Positions 9,763 to 21,984 of a stretch of 64,000 bases of DNA are shown here, one piece after another. The notes beneath the pieces are model-generated. The model saw nothing but the letters and a program-made list of their open reading frames with translations, searched no databases and was not told the DNA's origin. This DNA is from Ptychodera flava (lineage: Eukaryota; Hemichordata; Enteropneusta; Ptychoderidae), in contig NW_027248277.1 in the NCBI RefSeq assembly GCF_041260155.1, positions 26,424,322-26,488,321 on the forward strand, in the 5' to 3' direction. Positions within the stretch are counted from its first letter, which is position 1. Every line of letters begins with the position of its first letter. A program made the position numbers and the translations under genes.

Positions 9763-12581
9763 GGTTTTACATCACTTTTTACTTTTGAGAGTCCCTGGGA
9801 CCCCTGGTGTTAGAAAATGGGAGTCCTACATCAAAATATGGGGGTCCCAATTTATTTCAAAAGAATATTTTATTGTTTATCCATGCCATGGTTTTCACTG
9901 TGTTCAATTAGTATTATAACACACGGCAAATGGTTGCACATTTCTTAAAATAATTCTTACATGAAAATTCTAGTTCATACTCTGCGGGCCCTCATTGATC
10001 AATTCAAAGAACACTATTCATAATTGAAATTATCTCATAACTTTAATGACAAGTTCACAACATTGTGAAATTTGAAAAAGTATTCAAATTTGTCAAATTG
10101 ACAGAAGGTAAGTAATTTCATACTCTGAAATGGCATCACCTAGCAAGTCCAGTAGGTTTAGTTCACACACTGCCAGCAGCTCCTTCAGCAAATAACCTAG
10201 CAGTGTTCATGAAGTCAAAATCATCTATGATGGGGCCAACCAGTTTGATGAACATTAATCTATTAAGCCTTTGAGGATTGAGTCTATTTCATGCCCTCTG
10301 TTTGATGGCATTTTGTACTGAAAAGCCCCTCTCACATGGGGCAGAGGACACTGGTATGACAAGAGCAATTTTAGCAAGAATGGCAAAATCAGGATACTCC
10401 TCTGTAAAATCAGTTAGCAACAGCTTGATATACATATCAAAATTCAGTGCGTCCCTATGAGATCTTGTGAAGTGTTTGTAAACAAGAAAGTGTGCCCTAG
10501 CTCTATTAGCATCAATACCTGGTGTATTGTTATAATGATTCAACAGTTGATCAAGCTGGTTGACCCCATAGTCAGGTAGGTTGGCCAAATTTTCAGGATA
10601 TCTGTGTGGGTTGAGAATCACATCAAAACATTCCAGAATATTCATCTCATCATCTGGAAATCTGCAATCTAAATTCTGCAGCAGTTTGTTGATATAATTT
10701 TCTCGTACACTACAGAACCTGTCTGAGTGGCTGATTGTCAGTGATTTGAATGTTTTTGTATGTGTTTTTCTGACCATTGCCAGGAACATCACCCAAATCA
10801 TTAAAACTTCTTTGACAGTGTGTGAATCATTAGTCATTGTATTCAATGTGTCCCTAGTAGACTGAACACTTTTTTTGATATGGGATAGGTTGACAGAATC
10901 TTTCTGAAATGTAATTCTCAAAATTCCAATCACAGTAAGGATATCAATCAATAAGGCAGTGAATAGCAGAAACAATGAATTGGAGACAAATTTCACAACC
11001 CATCAGCCCTTTCCCCCTTTTTTGTCACTTGCAAGTGCCAAGGCAATTGGCTAAAAACTGATGAAAATCATCTTTACAGCTGATTCAACCGACAGCCAGC
11101 GAACAGATGTAGGCTCAGTAATTTGTTTTGCCTTCCCATTCAACAGAGTTTGAATTTCTCTAAGTTTGTCATATCTCACACTAGAGTCATTAAAGTATTT
11201 ATACAATGAATGGATTATATTATGTTATTCTTTGCAATATTCAATATCTCTGCCTGCTTGAGAAGCAGCAAGATTCAATCGATGTGCAACACAGTGCACT
11301 TGAACAAGGTTGAGATTTCTGGCTTTTAATTTTGCACCCAACCCGTTCAAACGACCGGTCATTACGGCCGCCCCGTCTGTTCCTAGTCCATATGTTTTGT
11401 CTACGGCCGCGTCACAGATTTCTTTCCTAGTCAAAAATTCAATCAAGGCGTTTTCGATCCCTGCAGCAGTGGCATCTGTAATTTGCTGGTTACCGAGGAA
11501 AGAAACATTCGCCTCGCCATTCTGAATATATCGAACATATATGGCAAGTTTCTTATGAACGGTTATCAACTTATGTCACAAGTCTCATCCAACATGATAC
11601 CGATGAAATCACTTGCATGTATGCTATCAATCAGGGACTTCTCGATCACACGTTGAATACACAAACTCCATAACTATCTGAGGATGTTTGTAATATTCAA
11701 TGTCTAAGCCGTTCAGATTCTGTAGATGCATGATGTCAGTGAATACATCGCATGGAAGGTCACGTTTAGCGATCAGATAAACAGTACGTAATTGTGCAGC
11801 GTACGCCTCGAGTTCGTTACTCTTACCCTGCACCTGCCGGTCCTCTGCAGATTTGCGAGTAAGATTTGCGAGTAGTAAATTGTGACCTCAAGCTTAGGAT
11901 TTTAACACTTGTGAGATGACTTTTTGAGTCCTGATGACGAGTGAGAGTTGAATGTTGAAAATTAGAACAACCTTCCGTGGACGGGCATGTAACATTCGCT
12001 TTCAAACATACATCGCATTCCATGACGTTCGCTCTTCCGAATATCGAAGCCGTTTAAATCTATCGAGCCAACTTCTGTTGAATGTTCGTAATTTTGCTGA
12101 CTTGGTCGGGGGACCTGATGTATCAGTATCGCATGGCGTAGCTGCTGTTTCGGCCTCGACCAAACCTGCATAGTGCTGGTTGCTGCAGCCGCCGAAAAAC
12201 TTTCGCAGATCGGCTTGTTTTTTGGGTGTTTGACACGACCCCCCATGATGCATAAATATGTGTTAATCGCCGCAAACCTGAAATCGACCAATTAAAAATC
12301 AGTTTACATTTTGAAAGTCACTTTTTACCGTATTGAAATTTGTTTCCGCGGGTACCATTGGTCATCAAACAGTGGAGGCCAATGCACTACGGAGCATTCC
12401 ATTAAAGTAAGGGGTCGGTAAGGTTTACTGGGATGTGTTTTACGTGTTCAGCAACTTCGCGATGTATACACCAGCAACAGATATTTCTGCGTCCGAAGGG
12501 ACGCGTAGTTTACTTTTTGAGGGGTCCTGCGTCCGGTTTTATGCGTAAAGGACGCAGAAATGCGCGTCATGTAAAACCCTG
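9760..12581 (-). mobile_element. hAT-superfamily DNA transposon, copy 2, decayed
   Basis: This is a second 2.82-kb copy of the element at 1462-4271, in reverse orientation. It starts CAGGGTTTTACATCAC and ends TGCGCGTCATGTAAAACCCTG, with TA microsatellite on both sides. Similarity to copy 1 is high along its whole length by eye. Its transposase runs on the minus strand and is broken. Confidence 0.9.
10262..12260 (-). pseudogene. hAT transposase relic, copy 2
   Basis: Read on the minus strand, the relic begins near 12255 and ends near 10262. The segment 11569-11225 keeps a clean core: GLGTDGAAVMTGRLNGLGAK and VQVHCVAHRLNLAASQAG, the typical hAT second-aspartate and HCxAH region. The segment 10996-10289 keeps the C-terminal dimerisation domain with IPVSSAPCERGFSVQNAIKQ. 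Frameshifts separate the N-terminal Cys/His segment, the core and the C-terminus, and the last segment stops early. It is non-functional as it stands but preserves residues lost in copy 1. Confidence 0.85.
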
Positions 12582-12603
12582 TATATATATATATATATAT
12601 ATA

Positions 12604-13081
12604 AATTGCACCATGTTTTAATCTATTGTTTTTCATTTTTTTCTATTATTTTCTGAATCATTGATTACGACACTAAGTACTCATTACATTTCCTAAAAAA
12701 GGGTGCAGAGCACTTCCCCTCGGCCCCTTGCACACCCACACGATGCCCTGGTATTTTTTACAAGTTTTTTTTTTACTTTTTAATTTCAATTAAGAATTCA
12801 TTAGAGACGATCTTCTATTTTACAACATCTCTGTCCTCTAATTTAATGTCATCCTGCCTGTGCTCACATAGAGTACTACTACTTATTATGTAATCCGATA
12901 CAATGACAGAACATGTCTGTGTCTTATACAGGACGGATTGATCATCGTCGTACACCACGCGCCTCTTTACGGCTTAACAGCCAGTAGGTCAGCGGAGCGG
13001 AAATTATTGCTCTGGCTCGCGAGAATGGGATTGATTTATACGCTGACTTCACTATTGAAATTTGCGAAGTTCTTACTTTTT
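12604..13081. other. Non-coding stretch
   Basis: I see nothing recognisable between hAT copy 2 with its TA flank and the foldback element that starts at about 13082. Confidence 0.4.
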
Positions 13082-13474
13082 GCACAGTCGCTCGAGAGCT
13101 ATTCAGCTCTGGACTATTCGCCCCATAGACGAGTGTACATAAGCGAGAAACAACCCAAGTCTGAAAACAGAATGGCTATTTCAGACGATGGGGACAATGG
13201 CCGTCAACTCGGGGAAGCACGCACTTCTACTTGCTCTTCAAGTTTTGGCAATACTCATTAGTTTGAAGTCTGCCATTTCCGTCAACACCCATAATCCAGC
13301 AAGTAAGTCTCATATCCTCCCTAGTCCAACAACCAGGACAGTAATCTCCTGGTGAACCGATGGTCAACACTGAACATTTGTCTCAGCAAAACCCAGCGGT
13401 CGCGTGACGAAACAAAATGGAGGACTGCCGCAGTGACAAGGAGCGAACATGCATTGTCTCATTTAACCTTTATC

Positions 13475-16085
13475 ATTATCATGCTGTCTGGAGACATTTC
13501 CCCCAACCCTGGTCCTATTGACTCTACTATATCACTGGTAATACTTCTGCTCTTAGCTTGTTTTATCAAAACTGTACCAGCATAAAAGGCAAATTACGCG
13601 ATTTCCAATTGCATTTTGCCGGCGGCAGCTATGATTTCATCACCGTATCGGAGTCATGGCTGGACAGTAGTATATGCGATGCAGAAGTCCTTCCAGATTG
13701 CGGGTATAATATATTTCGACGGGACAGGAGTCGGCACCTACAGCGACGGCGAAGAAAAAACATGGAGGTGGAGTTATGATTGCAGTGAAGGATATTTACA
13801 AGGCTCGCCGCCGATACGAGTTTGAAACAGATCTAGAAATTGCGTGGGTGCAGGTATATATGAAAAGCTGTAGTATATTTATTGGTTGTGTTTATATCCC
13901 AACATGGGCCAATATGAATACATGGGAGCAGTTTGAATTATCCCTTGAATCAGTGTACACTTGCATCAACAACGACAAAGACTGCGTATTTCTATGTGGT
14001 GATTTCAATCGCCGCGACATTGAATGGTCTATTGTTCAAAATGCAGTGCGGCCATCGTCGTGGAATGAACACCTGTCGGACAGATGCATCGAAATAATTA
14101 ACGAGTTTGGTTTGACACAAGTCAACGCACACAGAACTTGCAATGATCACGTCTTAGACTTGGTGTTTTCTTTCGGTGGTTCATGTACAGCATCCGTCAC
14201 CGAAAAGTCTGTTAAATCTAATCATGACGCTCTTCACTGTGAACTTAAAATTGTCGGTAAGCGTCACATACTTCTGTGTGAAAGATCTGTGTATAATTTT
14301 CGAAAAGCTGACTTTGTACACCTGAAGTCACTTTTGTCATGTATTCCGTGGTCAACAATGCTTGACATTGAAGATCTCGATCAGTGTGTTAGATGTTTTT
14401 ATGATATTTTAAATAGTGCAATTGATGAATGTGTCCCTAAAATAAAACTTAGAGGGCGCAAATTTCCTCCCTGGTTCGATGCGGATCTAATTTCTCTATT
14501 GAAGGAGAAGGCAGATGCCCATCGTAGATTTAAAAAGTTTGGTAATCCTGCAGACTATGAACTTTTTTCCCAGCTAAGGTCAGAATTTAAAAAGTTGAAA
14601 AACATCAAATATTGTGAGTATGTAGAGGAAATCGAATTATCCTCACAACATAATCCCAAACGTTTCTGGGTTTTGTTGCTAATAAATCGAAATCTAGTTC
14701 TATTCCAAAGGTTATGAAACATACTGATTCCGTGTTTGATTCACCGATTTTAATTGCTGAAGGTTTTAACGATTTCTTCGAATCTGTTTTTAGTAAACCT
14801 GATGAGTCGAATTTACCTGATGTAACTACTATAAAAGATGACGTCTTGTGCAATATTCATGCACGTTACGATGACGTAATGACATTACTACTTTCCACTG
14901 ATGTAAACAAAGCTTCTGGAGTTGATAATGTATCTGGTGTAATTTTAAAAAGTGCGCTGAGGAACTTGCTTTTCCTCTCACTTATATTTATAATAAATCC
15001 CTTTCATCCGGAATCTTTCCGACGTTTTTTAAGCGTAGCAATGTGGTGCCAATCTTTAAAAAAGGTAATAAGCAGGATATTAGAAACTACAGACCTGTTT
15101 CACTGTTACCTTTATTTAGTAAAGTCTTCGAGAAGATCGTTTTTAAGAGTTTATATGGCCATGTTGCTAACGTTATCTCTGATGATCAACACGGTTTTGT
15201 TCTTGGGAGAAGCGTCGAGACGAATCTAGCCACTTACACAGACTTTATCTCAACAGCGTTCAACAATAAATTACAACTGATTCAATTTATCTTGATTTCA
15301 GTAAAGCTTTCGATTCCATTTCTCATAAACTACTCATTCACAAACTTTCTTCTTTCGGTTATACCGGAAATTGCATTAAGTGGCTTGAGTCGTATCTGTC
15401 TGATCGCTCCCAGAGAACTGTCATTGAGGGAAGTTTTTCCAAATGGTGCCCAGTTGTATCTGGTGTACCCCAAGGTTCTATTATTGGTCCCCTGCTTTTT
15501 ATTTTATACATAAATGATTTGTCAACATGTGCTCGGTCATCAAATGTTATTTTATATGCAGATGATTCGAAGCTTTATAAAACTATCCAGTCAATTTCTG
15601 ATTGCGCATTGTTGCAAGATGATCTTGACAGGGTTGTCCGTTGGTGTTCAACATGGAAGCTTAAGTTAAATATTGACAAATGTGGCTTCATTAGTTTTAC
15701 TAATAAGACTAAGATGATTCTTTTTAATTACTCAATTAATACAACTCCAATCACACGTTTTTACGTCAATCAAGGACCTTGGTGTCATACTTTGTGGCTC
15801 CATGGATTTTTCCGAGCACATTGATACTGTCGTCAAGAAAGCAATGCGCAATCTAGGTTTCTTAAAACGCAATTGTCAAGATTTCCATAATGTAAAGTCG
15901 GTGAAGGCCTTGTACATTTCTTTGGTACGGAGCTGCCTCGATTTCTGTTCTGTTATATGGAATCCATGGCAAAAGAACCTAGTTGATAAAGTTGAACGTG
16001 TTCAAAGAAATTTATCAGATACTTATGCTTTAAACAAAACATACCTTACTGTTCTTCAGAGTATAGAAAATTATGCACATTTTTA
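13475..16085 (+). pseudogene. LINE endonuclease-reverse transcriptase, frameshifted
   Basis: In order: a hydrophobic segment and a 2A-like motif (13481-13516). The endonuclease start follows, with YQNCTSIKGKLRDF and VSESWLD near 13560-13670, then CGDFNRRDIEW near 14000. The fingers of the reverse transcriptase appear near 15040-15200 with VVPIFKKGNKQDIRNYRPVS. The catalytic YADDSKLY lies near 15555, and a C-terminal part with VKALYISLVRSCLDFCSVIW lies near 15900. The reading frame changes at several points, including between the 2A-like motif and the endonuclease, near 14715, near 15280 and near 15790. Such proteins nick DNA and copy the element RNA in place. Confidence 0.85.
13481..13516 (+). 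other. 2A-like ribosome-skipping motif in the LINE
   Basis: The codons read MLSGDISPNPGP. The 2A consensus is D(V/I)ExNPGP, with release before the last proline. Here the glutamate is replaced by serine, while D, I, NPG and P are kept. 2A-like sequences at the N-terminus of CR1/L2-type LINE proteins are established in sea urchin, amphioxus and molluscs. Activity with the changed residue is uncertain. Confidence 0.6.
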
Positions 16086-16517
16086 AACTACCTCCCCTTT
16101 TTAATCGTAGAAAAGTTTCTGATCTCTGTTTTTTATACAAATGTATTCATTCTGTGGTTAACAGTTCTTATTTAACACAAATCCCACTGAATGTTCAACG
16201 AACTTTGAGGTTTAACTGTCCGTTTCGGGTACCAGCAACCAGAATTAAGTTCGCAAGTACTCTTTCATTCCACGTGCTCTGTCCACTTTTAACGAAATTG
16301 CAAAATATACTCCAAATATTGATATTTTTGACAGATTTAGTCTTTTTAAAAATAGTGTAAAGAATTATTTTTATACATGATCTCATTTTTGAATCGCAAT
16401 TGTCTGTTTTTATTGTATATATTGTTTTTATTGTTTATTTTGTGTGATTGTGCTTGTATTTCTTTTTATGTCGAGCGGAGCCTGTAATTGGGATTTTATT
16501 CCTGTTGGTCTTCCGAA

Positions 16518-16552
<35 letters not shown>

Positions 16553-17361
16553 AATAAATAAAAACCACGCCATGTCACATTCCGTGTCCTATTTCACTGT
16601 GAAAATTAGCAAGTTCATCTATCATGTAACCGTCGATCGTTCCCTAGCATTCTCAAAATTCATACCTGGTACTTAATTTGCTTCAAAAACGCTCGTTTTG
16701 TGTGATTTTCGGCCGAATTCGACGGACACATCGCCAAAACATAAGCGTGAGCAACATTCCGGTCACCTCACAGTGAACGTTGGGCACCTCCACTTTACTG
16801 ACGTTAACGCAGCGTACCCATGAGGGGTGACTGGAAGGTTGTTCACGCCTTATGTTTTGGCGAGGTGTCTTCTGAACTCGGCCTAAAATCACACAAATAT
16901 TCATACCTGATACTTTATCTGCTTACAAAATGCTCATTTTCAAGTGATTTCGCCTGAGGTCGAGAGACACCTCGCCAAAACATAAGCGTGAGTAACATTC
17001 CAGTCACCCCTCATGGGTAGGCGGCGCCAACGTCAGTAAAGTGGAGGTGCCCAGAGGTGACCGGAATGGTTGCTCACGCTTATGTTTTGGCGATGTGTCC
17101 GCCGAATTCAGCCGAAAATCACACAAAACGAGCGTTTTTTAAGCAATTAAGTACCAGGTATGAATTTTGAGAATGCTAGGGAACGATCGACGGTTACATG
17201 ATAGATGAACTTGCTAATTTTCACAGTGAAATCGGACACGGAATGTGACATGGCGTGGTTTTTATAGCCATTCTGTTTCCAGACTTGGGTTGTTTCTCGC
17301 TTATGTACACTCGTCTATGGGGCGAATAGTCCCAGAGCTGAATAGCTCTCGAGCGACTGTG

Positions 17362-17783
17362 CTTTTGTCAGGGAAAATGGTATGTTTTGTGGTCGTATAT
17401 TTATAGCTTTTTCGACTCCTACCATTCTAGATCACTGAAAATAAGATCACTGAAATAAGTCCTTGTCAACTCGACTGCAATGCTTCACATTGCCACATAT
17501 GCTTGTTCAGCAGGTCTGACAAACCAAAAGACCAAAGTCCACATTCTTTCATTTTAATTGTGACCAGTAACTTGAGTAAGCAAAATTGTTTGTTCCTCTT
17601 TTAAACTCTGTGACATCGCCTACGAAAGTTACAGAAACATTAGTTCAAATGTTGAGCTCATTTTCAATGTCATTATAAGTTTGTAGTGTGGGACGAGCGA
17701 GGAAGACACTAGAAGCATGTACTCATTTTATACAATGGCTACTATAGTCTACACGGACAGACCGACAAGGCGTGAATGGGGGT
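17362..17783. other. Non-coding stretch
   Basis: I see no gene or named repeat between the foldback element and the MITE at 17784. Confidence 0.4.
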
Positions 17784-17969
17784 GGACCCTTTGATATCTT
17801 TGGGGGTCTGGAAGATTGATGAGGTAGCATTATTTCTATACCTGGTCCATTGTACATTTTTTCCCACTCTCCCATTTTATTTTCAAGCCTTCTCTGGCTG
17901 ATTTGTTGACATTTGCTTGGAATCTTCTTTTTCGAAAATCTTCCAGACCCCCGGGATATCAAACAGTCC
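17784..17969. mobile_element. MITE with ~35-bp terminal inverted repeats
   Basis: The left end GGACCCTTTGATATCTTTGG and the reverse complement of the right end, GGACTGTTTGATATCCCGGG, match over about 35 bp including GGGGGTCTGGAAGATT. The 186-bp element has no coding capacity. A diverged relative lies at about 59330-59485, sharing the GGTAGCATTA and CAAGCCTTCTCTG blocks. Confidence 0.75.
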
Positions 17970-20460
17970 ACACCTTAGTCAACAATCCCTTGTTATCTGA
18001 CGTCACTAGTGCCTGCCTATATACCACAAACTTGTGTAAATTCTCGATGCATATATCAGATTCAACTATTCATGCACCGAACACATTGTTTCAAATAAGC
18101 CTCTACCATGCAAATTTGTTGCCTTCACGAGGCTGTGAGAGAGCGTAGCAACACAGTAACCCACCTCTCAATATTTGTCCCAAGCTGCACTAGGACGCCA
18201 TCACTGTGGTGTTGGTTTGTTGGCCTGGGTCTGCTCTGCTGATTTAACACAAGCACAGTCGATGTTACATTGCACTGGTTGCCTCTGTGGAGGGACCGTG
18301 CCGTCAATAAGATATCCACTTAATCCTACAAAGTGTCTTTCAGTAAATTTCCATCAGCATACACAACTTAAACCGGAATACTCTGTAGTACATGGTGAGT
18401 CAATGTAGTCAGATTGATAATGGAATTTGGTTAATTATTAATATTTAACCACAAATAAACTGGGCGGCTGTCGAGGAACCATTTCGTCGCATGACCTTAG
18501 CTGACCCCTTGCAACGTTATTCAAACACTGAGGACAACAATAGTTCTTTATTGTTCAGGTTCTCAAGGATTATTACTGTTTTCCTGATCGACTTTAATAG
18601 ATGGCCATTCATAGTCAATCTCATAGCCCTTTGATCAATTGGTTTTTTAAAAGAAAATTTATTCCAACCTGAATACACTAAAATCTACTGAACTTTAAGT
18701 AATAATGTAAAAGTACAAAATGTTAGTTTTGAAAAGTAGTCATTTAGCTTGAAAGCAGAGCAAATATAAGTAAAATGGCACCATTATTTGAATGCGTTCA
18801 TGTCCTTTACCGATAAAGGCAACGTAGGTATACTGGTCACCTCTATTTTCCTACAAAATCACGACAAGCCCGAGTTACCCAGACTGCACTTGTGGGCTCT
18901 CGTCTGGACGCGTACGCCCGGATGAGAACAGTAAGCCCAGTCTGCGTAACTGGAACCGAGGGTAACCCTCAGGTCGCAACGCAATTTGGCCGGCTTCACA
19001 CAAGCACCCGTGCGCTGGGTAGTCTGCTAGATCGATCGATTTTATGCTCGTTACATATCGATATTGTACTCGATCTGCCCGCTACTGCAACCTAAATACT
19101 CAGTGGCGGGCAGATTGAGCCTGAGTACGGTATTGAGAGATCGAGCACAGAATCGAACGCGCAGCAGATCCATGCAGCTCACGGGCACCTGTTTAGCTTC
19201 ACCAGCTCCCTGAGTTTAGTCCGGATGAAATGAGAGCACTTGTATGGCCTGAGTCGGCTTAACCGGGCCACCGGAGGGCGGTGAGAGGGGCCATTCAATG
19301 CATTGACTGAAATAGAAACATAAGAGGAATTCGACCGCTCGGCGCATATTTTTCTGACGTGTCCTACGAAATCACAGAACGAACAACAAACTACATTTAA
19401 GATATCAGAGGGACACGTTCCGAAAATATTCTACTTCCCGTTGACAAGCTTATATACTTTGCGACAACCAGTGCATCACGCATCGAAAACAAAACTAACG
19501 TTTACTTCACGATATCGATTCGTTGCAACACAAGCTTTACTGTGTCATAATTCATTGAGTATACACAGAAAAGCACTGATACATCGACAGAATAAACACT
19601 GAACATAAAAGACCGCATAAACAAATAAAAACTGTAATCCTTTGATGTCTTTGCGCGTGTACAGCTATTAGGCCCTAAATATGCTAAAAATTAATATTTG
19701 AGCATTAAATATTCTGAATATACAGGGCATCAGCTACGTTTAAAAGGACATTCCTATACACACCTTTTATCGAAGTACAAAAGACACTAATTACAAATAC
19801 CGATTATTCATATATAATCACAATGCACTATTTGTATATCCTATACCAACAGTATATCACTTATTGAGTTAAATGGATTATATCCACATATGTCACATTG
19901 AGATGTTCAATTTTGTGAACTTGTGATTCATTCAAACCGGCAATCATCTTAATTACAATATGAACTTGATGATTTACTAAAGGTTTAGCCACGCCCTGTC
20001 TGCTTCTTAATAAATCTGCTTTATCTTGAGATATTCACCTCACGTACCATCTTCCTATTATATGGTTACGTCTCACTGTGAGTAGAAAAGTCTGAGGCAA
20101 CATCTTTCCACCTACGTTTATATATACATTAATTGCCAAAATGAGATGCAAATATTTCCCTGCTCAGAAACTAATTGAAACACGGCGATTTCGATGCAAT
20201 CTACTCATATTTTAACATTTTACGTTTACATTTCTTCTTCCGTGTTCGACCACAGAGTCTTGGTTCCAACGCCTTCTAATGCAGATAATTCAGTATTCGC
20301 TGAGCGGTAGTTTCGAAAGCGCACTTGTGCGGCTGCATCTCAGCTCGGCGTTGCGTCCTCTTCTTCTATGCAAAAATATTCACAATTCATAATTCACCTT
20401 GTTCAAAATCATTGCATTCATAATAGATTTCCATTCGTTGACTACAGTTCATGGATTTAA
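17970..20460. other. Stretch without genes, two imperfect palindromes
   Basis: No coding homology is seen. An imperfect inverted repeat spans about 18871-18955 (AGTTACCCAGACTG against CCCAGTCTGCGTAACT). Another spans about 19029-19166, with GATCTGCCCGCTACTG facing CAGTGGCGGGCAGATT. Both look like small non-autonomous transposons, but I cannot define exact ends. Confidence 0.5.
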
Positions 20461-20491
20461 ATAAATAATACATAAATAAATAAATAAAAAA

Positions 20492-20538
<47 letters not shown>

Positions 20539-20540
20539 AT
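20461..20540. repeat. (TAAA)n microsatellite
   Basis: A tetranucleotide tract occupies these bases. It could be the 3' tail of a LINE or SINE lost to truncation, as in the LINE ending at 16562, but no LINE text adjoins it. Confidence 0.85.
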
Positions 20541-21393
20541 ACTTTGTAAGAGACGCCATGACAAGTTCTTTCTCAGTGGGTTCTACAGTATCTCCAGGTG
20601 GCTTTGAATTAAACGTTACGAGACAGCGAACGATACAGAAATTGTATGACATAAAGTAGAAGTAAACGTTCGTGTACATTGAAACGTTGAATATACTGTA
20701 CAGTATAGCAGTCGAAATATTCGAACTTCGATCATTTGTTTTCACCAGGATGTGACGCAAAAAAATTACTCAATCATTAATCGCGACGCAAAACACCCGG
20801 AAGTTCAGCGGCGGGGATAGAGGGAAATCGTCGAAGTTGGGGGCAACAGAACTGCAACAAAACACCGTCAAACAGTTCAAGCAAGATATGGTCATGTCAG
20901 TTAAATTAAAATATATAAAAATACTATCAAATTCGCAACACGTTGCTGGGCCGAAAAAAAGACAACTGAATTACATGTTGTCACACCATCCACGTATATA
21001 GTGGATGTGTTTGAGTAAAAACTGTCCCCTGCGTGCATTGTTAATACTATAGGAAATGCTTCACATGTGTCTGTTTGTGTTTGACTGAAAAAACTTCAAA
21101 ACGAACACCCACATGCGGTAGACCAGAAAAGTGTTGTAAAAATTTGAGAGTCTGAATATTTTCCCTAAGGCCCATTCTACCCTGAGTGAGAAGTGCATCA
21201 ACTAATCGGACGTGTTTTAAGGTTTTGCAAATACTTTGGTCATTGTGGAAAAATTAGCCAATCCTCTGTCAAATTCATGAATAGAAACGAGGGTCACTGT
21301 GCATAGTTTAGCTTATGTGAGACGAATTGAAGTATACTGTTTCAGTGATCGTCGGATTGCCATATGTGAGTTTTCACCTGAAAACGATCGCGT
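20541..21393. other. Non-coding stretch
   Basis: No recognised gene or repeat is present before the TA tract at 21394. Confidence 0.4.
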
Positions 21394-21397
21394 TTAT

Positions 21398-21476
<79 letters not shown>

Positions 21477-21668
21477 ATTGATTGCTTGTCAATGCAGGCA
21501 AAGTATAGTGCTCAATGCATTTCTGCAGGACGGTAATAATGGGAATCTAGGAACTTGTAGTTGTCACTCATAAACAGTCTCATTCCCGCCATATCCTCAC
21601 TCCTGATGATTGCTTAGCGCAAGAAACAGCCTGTAGAGTGCACAAACTACAAGTTCCTAGATTCTCAG

Positions 21669-21736
<68 letters not shown>
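21394..21736. repeat. Small hammerhead-bearing insert between two TA tracts
   Basis: TA tracts at 21394-21472 and 21669-21736 both contain the same TATAATATATA irregularity, as if one tract were duplicated or split by the insert. The roughly 196-bp insert holds an outer 19-bp perfect stem (about 21544-21562 with 21646-21664) that encloses the hammerhead ribozyme at 21598-21640. There is no protein. Insertion of a small retroelement unit, Penelope-terminal or retrozyme-like, into a TA repeat is the simplest reading, and it is inferred. Confidence 0.7.
21598..21640 (+). ncRNA. Type I hammerhead self-cleaving ribozyme
   Basis: All parts are visible in order. Stem I 5' strand is CACTC (21598-21602). 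The core box is CTGATGA (21603-21609). Stem II is TTGC/GCAA with loop TTAGC (21610-21622), followed by GAA (21623-21625). Stem III is ACA/TGT with loop GCC (21626-21634). The cleavage-site A is 21635, and the stem I 3' strand GAGTG (21636-21640) is fully complementary to CACTC. Predicted cleavage lies between 21635 and 21636. Very short stem III is typical of hammerheads in Penelope-like elements and other eukaryotic retroelements. The first stem II pair is U-A rather than the usual G-C. An outer 19-bp stem encloses it. Activity is not proven. Confidence 0.85.
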
Positions 21737-21933
21737 TGTGAATGACCGCCCATGAACAAACAGATTAAGTCAGTAGCATTTTGTGACATCCTAAGGGTGG
21801 AGTATGGTACTCAAGGTTTCAGAGTGTACGGAACACAAACTATAACATGGTACGTGTAAAAAAAAATATGTATGCAAAAACGTAGACCCTTGAGCGACAC
21901 CCTCGCCCAGCACTTAACTGTCGAACTAGTCTC

Positions 21934-21984
21934 GGTTACCCAGACTCCTCTGCGCTACCGGCGAGAAGAGAGTCTGGGGAAATG
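21934..21984 (+). repeat. Dispersed repeat, copy also at 42860-42912
   Basis: The text GGTTACCCAGACTCCTCTGC, followed by GCTACCGGCGAGAAGAGAG, recurs on the minus strand at about 42860-42912. The family is unknown; it may be part of a SINE or MITE. Confidence 0.65.

Larger units (their letters stand above)
13181..16562 (+). mobile_element. CR1/L2-like non-LTR retrotransposon (LINE)
   Basis: The LINE is about 3.4 kb long. The start is fixed by comparison with the unbroken right arm of the host foldback, and the end by an AAAT-type tail at 16515-16562. It encodes an apurinic-type endonuclease followed by a reverse transcriptase, the order of the Jockey/CR1/L2 group. No separate ORF1 is obvious, so it may be slightly 5' shortened. 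The coding region has several frameshifts. Its insertion postdates formation of the foldback element. Confidence 0.85.
13082..17361. mobile_element. Foldback (long inverted-repeat) element split by a LINE
   Basis: The left end GCACAGTCGCTCGAGAGC (13082) matches the reverse complement of the right end (to about 17361). Pairing continues through 13180, resumes after the LINE at about 16562 and runs to about 16870; the partner arm is about 16965-17361. Without the LINE the element would be about 0.9 kb and almost entirely two 400-bp arms around a 95-bp centre. The LINE breaks the text AATGGCTAT-AAAAACCACGCC, which is continuous in the right arm near 17255-17275. There is no coding sequence of its own, and I could not find a clear target duplication. 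Confidence 0.85.

Noticed and set aside
21327-21789. Tyrosine/isoleucine-rich open frames
   Set aside because: They are translations of TA microsatellites.
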